A DNA stretch of 64,000 bases from AV40 sp038230255 (GCA_038230255.1 JBBRNP010000003.1:1-64000), one strand, 5' to 3'. Numbered from the stretch's first letter, positions 16,047 through 24,729 are shown. Notes: a model not told the origin generated them from the sequence alone. Program-made: numbers and translations.

Positions 16047-17079
16047 TTTTCACCTCGATCCGGCTCAGGTCTGAATTGCCGAGGCCAACCGTAGTGGCGG
16101 TTTGCACGTAACTCGCCAATCGACCGATGGGTGGAACATTCGATTTCACGCGCCATTCCTCGAAACGCTTGAGCGCGACCGTATCCAGCGCCACCGGATC
16201 CTTGCTCGCGTAAAGAGTCGCGTGATGCAAAGCAAAGTTCGGCTGCGATTGGGGACCACCGGCATATTGCGCGGCGAGGCCATCCATTAAGTTGAACACC
16301 ACTTTCTGCGAAATGATCGGATTAGCATAAATGATGGCGACGCTTTCCGCGCCGAAACCGGTGCCCTGCGCGAATCGCCGCCAATTGTCGATGTTGGGAA
16401 TGGTCATGTTGTAAAGGCAACCGGCGATGCCGTTGGTCGTGCTGTTGCTCATCACCGGGACGTTAATGACCTTGGTCACTTCATTCGCGATGATGCGTGA
16501 GAAGTGGCTGACGTCGCTCGTGTTTTCCGTGTCTGACAAAGGCGCGCTTCTTCCACCGTCACTTATGTAATCGACGTCGCCCCACACCAATTTTCCGAGT
16601 AACGGCGCGGTCAAAGTCGCTTTCAGATCGTAGCCGTCTCGAGGTGCGATCGCTTTCAATTGGAAGCCATCCGCCTTTTTGTATCCCGCTCGCTTTATGC
16701 CTTCGAGGGAACGATCCCACACCACGATACTGCTGCGAGGATGTCCAGCCGCAACCAGGCCATCGACGATGGCGGTCACGACGTCGTGATGCGTGGTAAA
16801 CAATTCGCCACCCGCGGCCGAAATCTTAATCCCGATTTTATCGTTAGGCGCAATTAGCGACCCCCAGGCCTTGGCCAGGTCCGGTTGACCCGTCACCGCT
16901 AATATCAGCCGATCCACCATGGCGCGGACTACCCGGGGATTGGTTTGGTAACCTGAAATCGCGTCGGCGCTGTGAGCGGTGTAGACAACCGACTTGTCCG
17001 GCAACGGCGGTGGACCTTGTGCAAACGCGCTGCCGATGGCGCAAAGGGAAACCAGAGCTACATTTCGGAAACTTGTCAT
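16033..17079 (-). CDS. secreted DUF362 domain protein
   Basis: From the ATG at 17079 the product is 348 residues: a signal peptide ending near AFAQG (about 22), then a DUF362 domain with a nucleotide- or metal-site-like sequence IAPNDKIGIKIS, HHDVVTAIVDGLVAAGHP and VPVMSNSTTNGIAGCLYN. DUF362 proteins are of unknown activity, and many carry ferredoxin motifs, which this one lacks. An in-frame start at 17223 would add 48 residues encoded by an R1-like repeat on the opposite strand, so I reject it. The gene overlaps the squalene-synthase-like gene by 14 bp; the shared operon is the only hint to its role. Confidence 0.8.
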   Translation of the reverse strand: MTSFRNVALVSLCAIGSAFAQGPPPLPDKSVVYTAHSADAISGYQTNPRVVRAMVDRLILAVTGQPDLAKAWGSLIAPNDKIGIKISAAGGELFTTHHDVVTAIVDGLVAAGHPRSSIVVWDRSLEGIKRAGYKKADGFQLKAIAPRDGYDLKATLTAPLLGKLVWGDVDYISDGGRSAPLSDTENTSDVSHFSRIIANEVTKVINVPVMSNSTTNGIAGCLYNMTIPNIDNWRRFAQGTGFGAESVAIIYANPIISQKVVFNLMDGLAAQYAGGPQSQPNFALHHATLYASKDPVALDTVALKRFEEWRVKSNVPPIGRLASYVQTATTVGLGNSDLSRIEVKNVGR

Positions 17080-17190
17080 GTCGAGCGGCAACGTGACGTT
17101 GCATCCAGTTGATAGCGCCGGAGGCACCACAATGCGAGCTTGCCCTGAGCGAGCGGAGCGAGTCGAATGGGAGACATCTCTTACTACTTC
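17074..17190. repeat. dispersed repeat R1, altered copy
   Basis: Begins TTGTCATGTCGAGCGGCAAC over the start of the DUF362 gene and ends near GAGCGAGTCGAATGGGAGACA with TCTCTTACTACTTC, the same words as R1 at 4363. The two halves are less symmetric than in the other copies. It separates the divergent DUF362 and hemW genes and may carry both promoters. Confidence 0.5.
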
Positions 17191-17200
17191 TGTTACTGAA

Positions 17201-18349
17201 GTGCAGTCGGAAACATTTATCACGATCCGCCATATCTACGTTCACATTCCCTTCTGCGCCCGGATTTGCCCGTACTGCGCGTTTTATAAAGAGCTGCTGG
17301 ATCGTTCGCAAACGCAGCGATTTTGTGAAGCGCTTCTGCGCGAGCTCCGTCACCAGGCGCAAGATCGACCCGCCTTCGCCGGGCCTACGGCGGGCAGGCA
17401 TCTCCTTCCATCGACCATCTATTTTGGCGGCGGCACGCCGACCGCGCTGACCACGGCGCAATTGGAATTTCTGCTCGGCGGTTTCCGGGACGCGCTCGAT
17501 CTATCGGAACTGATCGAGTGGACGACGGAAGCGAATCCGGGAAGCGTGTCGGCCAGTAAAGCGGACCTGTTGCGACGGCTCGGGATCACGCGAATCAGTC
17601 TCGGCATTCAATCCTGGGACGATGGTTTGCTGAAATTGCTGGGGCGCGAGCACAACGCAAAACAGGGCGAGGAGTCGTTTCAAATTTTGCGCGACGCTGG
17701 ATTTTCAAACATCAACGTCGATCTGATGTTTGGGCTGCCGGGACAAACGATTCAGCAATGGCGAAGCACGTTGGAGCGAACGGTGTCGCTCATGCCCGAA
17801 CACATTTCGACTTATTGCCTGACTTACGAAGAAGACACGGATTTTTTTCTACGGCACGCCCGCGGCGAGTTCAGGCAGGATCCCGACGCCGATGTGGAAT
17901 TTTTCGAAATCACGATGTCGATCCTGGAAGCGGCCGGCTACGAGCATTACGAAATCTCGAACTATTCGCGGCCAGGTTTTCGCTCGGCGCATAATCGCGC
18001 GTATTGGTCGGGCTCGGATTATTTAGGCATTGGCCCCAGCGCTTTTTCGACGGTCGGGATGAGCCGTTGGCAAAATGTCTCAGACTTCCGCCGCTACGCA
18101 GAGGCTGTTCTTTCCGGGAAATCGACCATTAGCTCGGTCGAGCCTCTAACGTCCGAAATGAAACGCGCCGAAAGAATCGCGCTTGGATTGCGAACAATCG
18201 ACGGGGCTCCATCAAAATTACTGGAGCCGTTTCCAAACGAGACGCGCGAATTTATCCGGCTGGGTTTAATCCAAGAAGCGGGCGGCAGTTTCCTTTTAAC
18301 ACGCGCGGGAAAAGCGCTCGCCGATTCCGTGGCCGAGGCGTTCGTCTGA
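17201..18349 (+). CDS. hemW: HemW-like radical SAM heme chaperone (coproporphyrinogen oxidase-like)
   Basis: I start at the GTG at 17201 (382 residues), close to the family's usual beginning; the open frame runs upstream through a repeat. The radical-SAM cluster motif CARICPYCAF has the CxxxCxxC spacing plus the extra Cys position replaced by Ala-Phe, as in HemW rather than HemN. Further markers are TIYFGGGTPT, EANPGSVSASK, RISLGIQSW, NVDLMFGLPGQT and the C-terminal winged domain GYEHYEISNYSRPGF. HemW delivers heme to respiratory proteins. Residues 57-67 (DRPAFAGPTAGRH region) are encoded by a GC-rich palindrome at 17370-17399 inserted in frame before the FGGGTP strand. Confidence 0.9.
   Translation: MQSETFITIRHIYVHIPFCARICPYCAFYKELLDRSQTQRFCEALLRELRHQAQDRPAFAGPTAGRHLLPSTIYFGGGTPTALTTAQLEFLLGGFRDALDLSELIEWTTEANPGSVSASKADLLRRLGITRISLGIQSWDDGLLKLLGREHNAKQGEESFQILRDAGFSNINVDLMFGLPGQTIQQWRSTLERTVSLMPEHISTYCLTYEEDTDFFLRHARGEFRQDPDADVEFFEITMSILEAAGYEHYEISNYSRPGFRSAHNRAYWSGSDYLGIGPSAFSTVGMSRWQNVSDFRRYAEAVLSGKSTISSVEPLTSEMKRAERIALGLRTIDGAPSKLLEPFPNETREFIRLGLIQEAGGSFLLTRAGKALADSVAEAFV
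17370..17399. repeat. short GC-rich palindrome inserted in hemW
   Basis: CCGCCTTCGCCGGGCCTACG followed by GCGGGCAGG: the CCCGCC and GGCGGG ends can pair. It is in frame in a loop of HemW before the TIYFGGGTP strand, where other HemW proteins are shorter. It directly follows AAGATCGAC, a partial copy of the dispersed 10-mer. Confidence 0.45.
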
Positions 18350-18350
18350 T

Positions 18351-19067
18351 TTATTCGACCGCGCCGTATCGCCGCTGACGTCGGCCGTATTCTTCCACTG
18401 CGGCAAACAAATCCTTTTTCGTGAAATCGGGCCACATCTTCTGGGTCACGTACATTTCGGTGTAGGAAAGCTGCCAGAGTAAAAAATTCGACAAACGCAT
18501 CTCACCTGAAGTGCGAATGAGCAGATCCGGATCCGGATAATAGCGGGTGTAAAGATGTTTGCTGAACATCTCGACGTCGATCATGCCCTTGTCGATGTGC
18601 CCGAGATCAATGGCACGCAGCAAACTTTTGATGCCGTCGATAATCTCGAGCCGTCCGCCGTAGCTCAGTGCGAGAACCAAGGTAACGCCGGTGTTCTTGG
18701 CCGTCGCTTCAATCGACTTGTGCAATTGCTGTTGGCAAACGTCGGGCAAATCGGTCAGCCGCCCGATGGCTTGCAGGCGAACATTTTTCTCGATCAGCTC
18801 CGGTGTTTTTTCCTTGAGGAACTTCTCCAAGAGTTTCATTAGCGCGAAAACCTCGGTCTTCGGCCGCTGCCAGTTTTCCGCCGAAAAGGCATAGAGAGTC
18901 AGGTATTCAACCTTCAGCTCGGCGCAGCCCTCCACGCATTCGCGGGCGGCCCGCGATCCTTCCTCGTGGCCCTTGATCCGGGGCAAACCTTGCGCTTTGG
19001 CCCAGCGACCATTCCCATCCATGATGATCGCGATGTGCCGCGGGACTGATTTAGCGCCTGGAGGCAT
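18351..19067 (-). CDS. uppS: undecaprenyl (polyprenyl) diphosphate synthase
   Basis: 238 residues. This cis-prenyltransferase extends farnesyl diphosphate with IPP to undecaprenyl diphosphate, the lipid carrier for cell-wall and O-antigen building. The signature IIMDGNGRWAK holds the catalytic Asp17; LTLYAFSAENWQRP, ALSYGGRLEI and the C-terminal PDPDLLIRTSGEMRLSNFLLWQ motif (diphosphate binding) are all present. Length is standard. It begins 2 bp after the purA stop, so it is the second gene of a purA-uppS operon, and it converges tail-to-tail with hemW. Confidence 0.97.
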   Translation of the reverse strand: MPPGAKSVPRHIAIIMDGNGRWAKAQGLPRIKGHEEGSRAARECVEGCAELKVEYLTLYAFSAENWQRPKTEVFALMKLLEKFLKEKTPELIEKNVRLQAIGRLTDLPDVCQQQLHKSIEATAKNTGVTLVLALSYGGRLEIIDGIKSLLRAIDLGHIDKGMIDVEMFSKHLYTRYYPDPDLLIRTSGEMRLSNFLLWQLSYTEMYVTQKMWPDFTKKDLFAAVEEYGRRQRRYGAVE

Positions 19068-19069
19068 CG

Positions 19070-20338
19070 CTAAAGAAAGATCGTCTGCCCACGCCGGGGA
19101 CCGACGCTAACGATGGAAATTTTCGCGTCCGTGAGGCGCCCCAGCCGTTTCACGTAATTTCTCGCATGCAGAGGAAGTTGTGAAAGTTTTTTCGCAGAAG
19201 TCGTGGATTGCTTCCACCCGCGCATCTCTTCGTAAATCGGCTCACAATTCTCCAGCTGGGTCGCGTCACAGGGCGGGACTTCCACGCCTTTTCCGTTCAA
19301 GCGGTATCCAACGCAAATCCGGATCGGATCGACATCGTCCAGTCCATCCAAATTCGTGACCGCCAGCTCATCGATCCCGTTGATCATTGAGGCATAGCGG
19401 GTCGCCACTGCATCAAACCATCCGCAACGCCGCGCACGCCCTGTGGTGGCGCCGAATTCGCGGCCAAGCGAATGAAGCATGTTCGCGAGACCTTGATCCT
19501 CGGTCGGCAACGGCCCCTCGCCCACGCGCGTCGTATAAGCTTTCATCACACCAACGACGCGATCCATCCGATGCGGCGGCACGCCCGTTCCGGTGCAGGC
19601 GCCGCCGGCTGTGGTATTGGATGATGTCACGTACGGATAAGTGCCGTGGTCGATATCGAGAAATGTGCCTTGCGCGCCTTCAAACAAAATTCCTTTCCCT
19701 CGCTGGATTGCGCGATGGAGATAAAGCACTGTGTTCGTCACGAACGGCCGCAATTTTTCACCAGCGGCAAGGTAAGTCTCGTGAACCTCGCGATAATTGA
19801 TCGGCTTCGCGCCGAGCGCCTGGAGAATACTGTTGTTCTCGCGAATCTTTGCTTGCAGCTTTTTTGCGAACAGGATCGGTTGCATCAAATCGGAAATGCG
19901 TAAGCCGGTGCGCGCCGCCTTGTCACCGTAAGCCGGACCGATCCCGCGTTTGGTCGTTCCAATTTTCGCCCGCCCTTTGCGCAACTCGCGCTGTTCGTCG
20001 AGCGATCGGTGATAAGGCAAAACCAGATGCGCGCAATCGCTGACCAAAAGATTCTTGCCGATTTTTACCCCGAGCTTCCGCAGGTGTTCGATCTCGTCGA
20101 CCAGCGCGATCGGATCGACCACCACGCCGTTGCCGATGACGCAGACTTTTCCACGGCGCAAAATGCCGGAAGGAATGAGATGGAGAATATAAGTCGCGCC
20201 GCCGTGAACGATGGTGTGGCCGGCATTGTTACCGCCCTGGCTGCGGACGATGATATCGGCGTTGCTGGTGAGCACGTCGATGATCTTCCCCTTACCTTCG
20301 TCGCCCCATTGCGCGCCAACTAGAATCGTGTTTGCCAT
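19070..20338 (-). CDS. purA: adenylosuccinate synthetase
   Basis: 422 residues. It makes adenylosuccinate from IMP, aspartate and GTP, the first committed step to AMP. The P-loop-like GAQWGDEGKGK (Asp13) and GGNNAGHTIV (His41) are the catalytic sites; KIGTTKRGIGPAYGDKAAR and FEGAQGTFLDIDHGTYPYVTSS (over two segments) are also conserved. Length is typical. It is first in an operon with uppS. Confidence 0.98.
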   Translation of the reverse strand: MANTILVGAQWGDEGKGKIIDVLTSNADIIVRSQGGNNAGHTIVHGGATYILHLIPSGILRRGKVCVIGNGVVVDPIALVDEIEHLRKLGVKIGKNLLVSDCAHLVLPYHRSLDEQRELRKGRAKIGTTKRGIGPAYGDKAARTGLRISDLMQPILFAKKLQAKIRENNSILQALGAKPINYREVHETYLAAGEKLRPFVTNTVLYLHRAIQRGKGILFEGAQGTFLDIDHGTYPYVTSSNTTAGGACTGTGVPPHRMDRVVGVMKAYTTRVGEGPLPTEDQGLANMLHSLGREFGATTGRARRCGWFDAVATRYASMINGIDELAVTNLDGLDDVDPIRICVGYRLNGKGVEVPPCDATQLENCEPIYEEMRGWKQSTTSAKKLSQLPLHARNYVKRLGRLTDAKISIVSVGPRRGQTIFL

Positions 20339-20508
20339 TTCAATTCAAACTCGGGCAAAAAATTTTCCCGACGCATCCGGCAAGACGCAGTCGGGACTTG
20401 CCCACGAATGATAAGAACGGCGCGCCTCCGCGCAAGCGCTTTTCAAGGCCGGACAAATTTCGCAAAAAAAAACGACCAACCTCTGCGCCGTCTGCGTAGC
20501 AAGGTTTG

Positions 20509-20661
20509 ATGCGCACTATTCTACTACTTATTCTGATTCTGTTGTTGATCGGAGCTTTGCCGGCGTGGCCGTACAGCACCGGCTGGGGTTACTATCCAAG
20601 CGGCGGGCTCGGATTGATTCTGGTGATCTTGATAATTCTCGCCGTAACGGGGCGACTCTAA
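20509..20661 (+). CDS. DUF3309 small membrane protein
   Basis: 50 residues, MRTILLLILILLLIGALPAW as the first twenty, then the family's PYSTGWGYYPSGG loop and a second hydrophobic helix GLILVILIILAVTG. Two short membrane helices joined by a Tyr/Gly/Pro loop are the mark of DUF3309, small envelope proteins of unknown role found in many Proteobacteria and relatives. AAGG lies a few bases before the ATG. It stands alone between purA (divergent) and the M23 peptidase gene (convergent). Confidence 0.85.
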   Translation: MRTILLLILILLLIGALPAWPYSTGWGYYPSGGLGLILVILIILAVTGRL

Positions 20662-20675
20662 TCTAGATCAAATCG

Positions 20676-21755
20676 CTAGTGAGCGGTCCCGCTCTGGGAG
20701 GCGACAGCCTTCTTCAGCGCGTAGGCTGATTCGCTCGATCCACCACCCGAGCGCGCGTGCGAATAATTGCGCAGCTTGTCCCAGTGGATCCTGGAATCGT
20801 AAGTAAAAGTGTTCATCGCCACTCGGGTGCTCGCGCCGCTGTTTTGCAGATGTCGATGTGACATGATGAAGTCCGAGGGATCGTAATAATTGCTGAAATC
20901 TTGCGCAAACTTGTCGCGGCTCATCCCGATCGCGATGTTCTTGCGCACTTCCAGATGCAAATGCGCGTCGTAGAGGCCGTGCGCGTTGCCGATCGCCGCA
21001 ATCTGCTGGCCGCGTTTCACGGCCTGGCCGCGATGGACAAGAATCTTCTGAAGATGGCCGTAAAGCGAATCGACGTTGCGCACGCCCAGGCCCTCACGAT
21101 AGGCATGCCGGACAATGATCACGTTCCCCCAGCCTTGGTGACAGTCGCGCGCAAAAACCACGACACCGTCGCCAATGCAATAGACCGGGTCGCCCAGATC
21201 GGTGTCGCCGCCACCAACGCCATCCCAGTCTTCGCCGAGGTGGCCATGAGCCCGGACTCCGCGCGCTTTATAATATCCGCGGGCATCTGGTCTACCGACC
21301 GCAAAATCAAAACCGTCCGCCAATTTCGTGAATGCCGTCTGTCCGGAAAAGCTGATTGGTTGCGCGGGAGACTCCGGTTCGCGTGCCGGTCGATCAATCG
21401 CGCGGACTGCATTCGCAGCGGTGATCTGTTTTTTCGGAGGCGAAGCTGGCGCCGGCAAATCCGGCTCGTCCGAATCCGCTTCGATGTCGTGATTTTCTTC
21501 TTTTACCTTCTGCGCGGCCAACACACCAGCCTGCCGCATCTGCTCGATGCTAAGTCGGGGCACAACCGAATTTAACGTGTCAACAATAGCAATCGTTTGC
21601 GGCCGAACCTCGACGATCGGCTGCGCGGTCGCCCGCTTTGTTTGCTGGACAATCTTGCCTGCGTTTTCGCGCGGGATCTCGACCTGCTGGGCATAGTTCG
21701 TCCCGATTGAAATCAAGACAAAGACCAACGCTCGGATGACGACCTTCCGGACCAT
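20676..21755 (-). CDS. secreted M23 (LytM) family metallopeptidase
   Basis: From the ATG at 21755, 359 residues: signal peptide (about 1-23, ending NYAQQ), a charged, low-complexity stretch to about 130, then the peptidase domain. The zinc ligands are in RAHGHLGEDWDG (H-x3-D type) and AHLHLEVRK (HxH); GDPVYCIGDGVVVFA and WGNVIIVRH are conserved strands. M23 enzymes cut peptidoglycan cross-links or act as scaffolds; all ligands seem intact here, so activity is likely. An upstream ATG at 21806 would add 17 residues before the signal sequence. It is the last gene of a minus-strand group with glnB, uppP and the DUF6941-like gene. Confidence 0.88.
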   Translation of the reverse strand: MVRKVVIRALVFVLISIGTNYAQQVEIPRENAGKIVQQTKRATAQPIVEVRPQTIAIVDTLNSVVPRLSIEQMRQAGVLAAQKVKEENHDIEADSDEPDLPAPASPPKKQITAANAVRAIDRPAREPESPAQPISFSGQTAFTKLADGFDFAVGRPDARGYYKARGVRAHGHLGEDWDGVGGGDTDLGDPVYCIGDGVVVFARDCHQGWGNVIIVRHAYREGLGVRNVDSLYGHLQKILVHRGQAVKRGQQIAAIGNAHGLYDAHLHLEVRKNIAIGMSRDKFAQDFSNYYDPSDFIMSHRHLQNSGASTRVAMNTFTYDSRIHWDKLRNYSHARSGGGSSESAYALKKAVASQSGTAH

Positions 21756-21833
21756 GACCGCGTCTGTGATAAAGAAAGCGCGCCCGCGTGGCAAGCAGTT
21801 ATTCACAGGGCCCGGTGAAAAAGTCGGGCCGCC

Positions 21834-22238
21834 CTAGGTCCGCTGAACTCGCACCACCGGCAGCGGAAAACGCAGCCGCAATTCGTCGTGCAAATAAATC
21901 TCCACGTGATGCAGACCGAATTGCTGAAACTGGACCCCGCCAAAGTAATGAACATTGGTGGCGTGGCCTTCCATTTCCTTGAGCTCAAATTCCACCTCAG
22001 CCTGGGCCAGCACATTTTGTTCGTCCACCCCGACGATGCGTGACCGTTGCTTGAATTTTCCCGCGCCACTGCACCAGCGGGTCCAAATGCACAACCGCAT
22101 ATAATTGATCGGCAACGACGGCGCGGCGATCACGTTGAGGACGCCGACCAGGGTGTTCATGCCGTTGAACTCGCAACGAACATCCTCGCAAATGACGCAG
22201 CTCTGCAGGTCGGGGAGAATTGCTTCGGTCGATTCCAT
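21834..22238 (-). CDS. DUF6941-like hypothetical protein
   Basis: 134 residues: an N-terminal CVICEDVRCEFNGMNTLVGVLNVI motif (split: VICEDVRCEFNGMNTLVGVL) and several strands ending in HHVEIYLHDELRLRFPLPV. This start, with a Cys/Asp/Val-Arg and a Gly-Val-Leu strand, is like the small beta-rich proteins grouped as DUF6941, of unknown function. It begins 4 bp after the uppP stop and is probably translated from the same mRNA. No signal peptide. Confidence 0.6.
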   Translation of the reverse strand: MESTEAILPDLQSCVICEDVRCEFNGMNTLVGVLNVIAAPSLPINYMRLCIWTRWCSGAGKFKQRSRIVGVDEQNVLAQAEVEFELKEMEGHATNVHYFGGVQFQQFGLHHVEIYLHDELRLRFPLPVVRVQRT

Positions 22239-22242
22239 TGGT

Positions 22243-23112
22243 TCAAATCGAACCGCGCATCAGCAGGATGATCAGGACGATCCCCAATGCGATCCGATAA
22301 ATTGCGAATGGCGCAAAGCCTCGCTCCCGGACCCAGCGCATGAACCATGCGACCACGATAAGCGCAACAATGAACGAGACGATCAACCCAATCGCGAGCA
22401 CGATCCATTGGTGCGCGTCGATTGCAAGCGGCGCGAGATTGCCTTCGTTCATCGCGTTTCGACTCGGCTTCAACGTTTTTAACAAGTCATAGCCGGTTGC
22501 GACGACCATCGTCGGCATCGAAAGAAAAAATGAAAACTCGAGCGCAGCCGGACGCGATAAGCCCACGATTTGTCCCGCCGCAATGGTACTCATTGAGCGC
22601 GAGGTGCCGGGGAAAACCGCCGACAAAATCTGGCATGCCCCGATCCAGATCGCCTGCGGCAAACTCATCTCCTCCATATGCGTCACGCGGACTTGCGTAA
22701 AAATTGCGTCGACAATCCACATCACGATGCCGCCGACCAGCAACGCAATCGCAATGACCCACAAGCTTTCCAGATTTTTACCGATCACTTTGGTCAACGC
22801 CCATGATGGCAACGCGGTCACCATGAACGCGATAATTGTCAGGCTGAGGGGATGGGTCAGGAAATTGCGATCGCCCCGTTCGCCTTTTGGAAATGTGCTC
22901 AGAAATTTAAGGATCCGATTCCAAAAATAAACCGGTAACGCCAGGATCGCGCCGAGTTGGATCACGATCGTGTACATTTTCCAGAAGCTGTCGTGCAGAT
23001 TAAGCTTGAAGAGCGCTTCGACGATGCGGAGATGTCCGGTCGAGCTCACCGGCAAGAATTCCGTCAGGCCCTCAACAACACCGAGCAAGATCGACAATAA
23101 GAAATCATTCAT
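22243..23112 (-). CDS. uppP: undecaprenyl-diphosphatase (BacA/UppP)
   Basis: 289 residues with about eight membrane helices. It dephosphorylates undecaprenyl diphosphate so that the carrier can be reused; loss or gain changes bacitracin sensitivity. The conserved motifs EFLPVSSTGHL (residues 17-27) and PGTSRSMSTIAAG (near 170) both face the active site, with the catalytic Glu in the first. Length is near the usual 270. The neighbours are glnB (37 bp upstream) and the DUF6941-like gene (4 bp downstream). An array of CTTTCAG-like repeats separates it from glnB. Confidence 0.96.
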   Translation of the reverse strand: MNDFLLSILLGVVEGLTEFLPVSSTGHLRIVEALFKLNLHDSFWKMYTIVIQLGAILALPVYFWNRILKFLSTFPKGERGDRNFLTHPLSLTIIAFMVTALPSWALTKVIGKNLESLWVIAIALLVGGIVMWIVDAIFTQVRVTHMEEMSLPQAIWIGACQILSAVFPGTSRSMSTIAAGQIVGLSRPAALEFSFFLSMPTMVVATGYDLLKTLKPSRNAMNEGNLAPLAIDAHQWIVLAIGLIVSFIVALIVVAWFMRWVRERGFAPFAIYRIALGIVLIILLMRGSI

Positions 23113-23116
23113 CGCA

Positions 23117-23151
23117 TTTCAGCGTTTCAGCTTTCAGCTTTTCAGTTTTCA
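23117..23151. repeat. heptamer array, CTTTCAG type
   Basis: TTTCAGCGTTTCAGCTTTCA repeated words continue to 23151 (four to five TTTCAG units). It overlaps the glnB stop codon and fills the gap to uppP. Same word as the arrays flanking the four-helix-bundle gene at 24812. Confidence 0.7.
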
Positions 23152-23490
23152 AGAAACCGCTTCGCCTCCGCGTTCGTCCGTCCGAATCCGGATCGCTTCT
23201 TCCACTTCCGTCACAAAAACTTTTCCGTCGCCAATTTTTCCGGTCTTGGCCGATTGCATAATCGCTTCGACCACGCGCTGAGCGCGATCGTCATCCACAA
23301 CGATTTCAAATTTCACTTTCGGCAAAAAATCGACCGTGTATTCGCTGCCCCGATAAATCTCGCTGTGACCTTTTTGTCGTCCGAAGCCGCGCACCTCGCT
23401 CAGCGTCATTCCTTCGATGCCGACCGCGGCGAGCGCGTCTTTCACCGCTTCGGTCTTAAACGGCTTGATGATCGCCTCGATTTTCTTCAC
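23149..23490 (-). CDS. glnB: P-II family nitrogen regulatory protein
   Basis: 113 residues from a GTG at 23490, which gives the standard P-II start VKKIEAIIKPFK; the frame extends upstream without conservation. The T-loop carries the uridylylation Tyr in YRGSEYTVDFLPKV, and the ATP/2-oxoglutarate-binding C-terminal part TGKIGDGKVFVTEVEEAIRIRT is complete. P-II proteins report nitrogen and energy status to glutamine synthetase, transporters and transcription factors. No amtB or glnA is in view, so GlnB versus GlnK cannot be decided; neighbours are uppP and repeats. Its last codons overlap a CTTTCAG repeat array. Confidence 0.92.
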   Translation of the reverse strand: MKKIEAIIKPFKTEAVKDALAAVGIEGMTLSEVRGFGRQKGHSEIYRGSEYTVDFLPKVKFEIVVDDDRAQRVVEAIMQSAKTGKIGDGKVFVTEVEEAIRIRTDERGGEAVS

Positions 23491-23530
23491 CGCGCAAACT
23501 AGCGAGGCGTGCTCAAACGTAAACAAGAAC

Positions 23531-23735
23531 GTTTGAGCAGAGTTGAGCTGTTGAGAGGTTGAGTCGTTGAAAAGTTGTTTACAGACTGACGGAGTGAATC
23601 CTCAACGTCGGTGTTTTGTCAGATAATACTGAAGCAGTTCTCCGTGGCTCACGGTCAGATTGAACATCTCTTCTCAACCCCTCAACTCCCGCTCAACTAC
23701 TCAACTTCCATTCAACTCTGGCTCAACGCTTCAAC
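23531..23735. repeat. paired inverted GTTGAG/CTCAAC arrays enclosing no gene
   Basis: Left array 23531-23577 (GTTTGAG, AGTTGAG, TGTTGAG, GGTTGAG, CGTTGA units) and right array 23673-23735 (CTCAAC, CTCAACT, TTCAACT units) are inverted with respect to each other. The 95 bp between them hold no gene, only a possible 20-codon frame. The right array runs into the gmd 3' end, where it encodes the last residues VEAEVEALSQS. Confidence 0.65.
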
Positions 23736-24701
23736 TTCCGCTTCCACCATTTCTCGAACGAGCTGTTCGAAACTACCGCCCGGTTTCCAACCGAGTGTTT
23801 TGCGAACCTTATCAGCGCGGCCGACCAAGCGCGCCGGCTCGATTGGTCGATCGAACGCGCGATCCTGCTTCACGTATTTCTCCCACGGCAAATCGACCAC
23901 TGCGAACGCGGCCTCGACAAAATCGCGCACTGAATGCGCTTCGCCGGTCGCGACCACATAATCGTCCGGCTTGTCGTGTTGCAACATCAGCCACATCGCG
24001 GCGACATAATCCTGGGCGCGGCCCCAATCACGCTTGCTCTCCAAATTCCCCAACACAAGATCGACATCCAACCCGCGCGCAATACGGGCGACCGAACGCG
24101 CGATCTTGCGCGTGACAAAATTTTCACCGCGCCGAGGCGACTCGTGATTGTAAAGAATGCCGTTGCAAACAAACAGGCCGTAGGATTGGCGATAGACCCG
24201 CGCCAACTGCGTCGCGAACGCTTTCGCGCAGCCGTACGGGCTGGTCGGGCGCATCGGCGTTTCTTCCGTTTGCGGCGATTCAGATGCGTTTCCAAAAATC
24301 TCCGACGTCGACGCATGATAAAACTTCACGCCCGGGGATTGATCCCGCACGATCTCGAGCAAACGCAGTGTAGCCATTCCAACTTCATCACAGGTCGACT
24401 CCGGTATTTCGAAACTAAGACCGACGTGACTCTGGCCCGCCAAATGATATAGCTCGCCCGGCCCGACCTCGCGAAAAATGCGGCGCAACGTTGTCGTGTC
24501 CGACAAATCTCCGTAATGCAAAAATAGATTCTTGTCGTAAATCTTCGGATCGCGTCGCAAATGCTCGATCCGCGAACGGAGCAGATTGCTCGTCCGGCGC
24601 ACGATTCCATGGACCGCATAGCCTTTTTGCAGGAGTAACTCGGTCAAATACGAGCCATCCTGTCCGGTAATTCCGGTGATGAGGGCAATCTTATCAGCCA
24701 T
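23712..24701 (-). CDS. gmd: GDP-mannose 4,6-dehydratase
   Basis: 329 residues, an extended short-chain dehydrogenase. It converts GDP-D-mannose to GDP-4-keto-6-deoxy-D-mannose. The NADP site GITGQDGSYL opens the protein; the catalytic residues are in STSEIFG and YGCAKAFA (Tyr-x3-Lys); the YNHESPRRGENFVTRKI motif is diagnostic for Gmd. Products can go to Fcl (49868) for GDP-fucose or to the aminotransferase at 28630 for GDP-perosamine. The C-terminal dozen residues are encoded by a CTCAAC repeat array, so the natural end may have been altered. One full AAGATCGACATC motif is inside (24057), encoding DVDL. Confidence 0.96.
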   Translation of the reverse strand: MADKIALITGITGQDGSYLTELLLQKGYAVHGIVRRTSNLLRSRIEHLRRDPKIYDKNLFLHYGDLSDTTTLRRIFREVGPGELYHLAGQSHVGLSFEIPESTCDEVGMATLRLLEIVRDQSPGVKFYHASTSEIFGNASESPQTEETPMRPTSPYGCAKAFATQLARVYRQSYGLFVCNGILYNHESPRRGENFVTRKIARSVARIARGLDVDLVLGNLESKRDWGRAQDYVAAMWLMLQHDKPDDYVVATGEAHSVRDFVEAAFAVVDLPWEKYVKQDRAFDRPIEPARLVGRADKVRKTLGWKPGGSFEQLVREMVEAEVEALSQS

Positions 24702-24729
24702 GGATCAATGAAAGCGGAAACAAAGAAAT

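Noticed and set aside
16033..17223. 396-codon version of the DUF362 gene starting at 17223
   Set aside because: The first 48 codons lie in a dispersed repeat and would bury the signal peptide; the ATG at 17079 gives a normal exported protein.
23531..23735. CRISPR array
   Set aside because: The repeated units are 6-7 bases with no spacers of constant length and no cas genes nearby; they are low-complexity arrays in inverted orientation.
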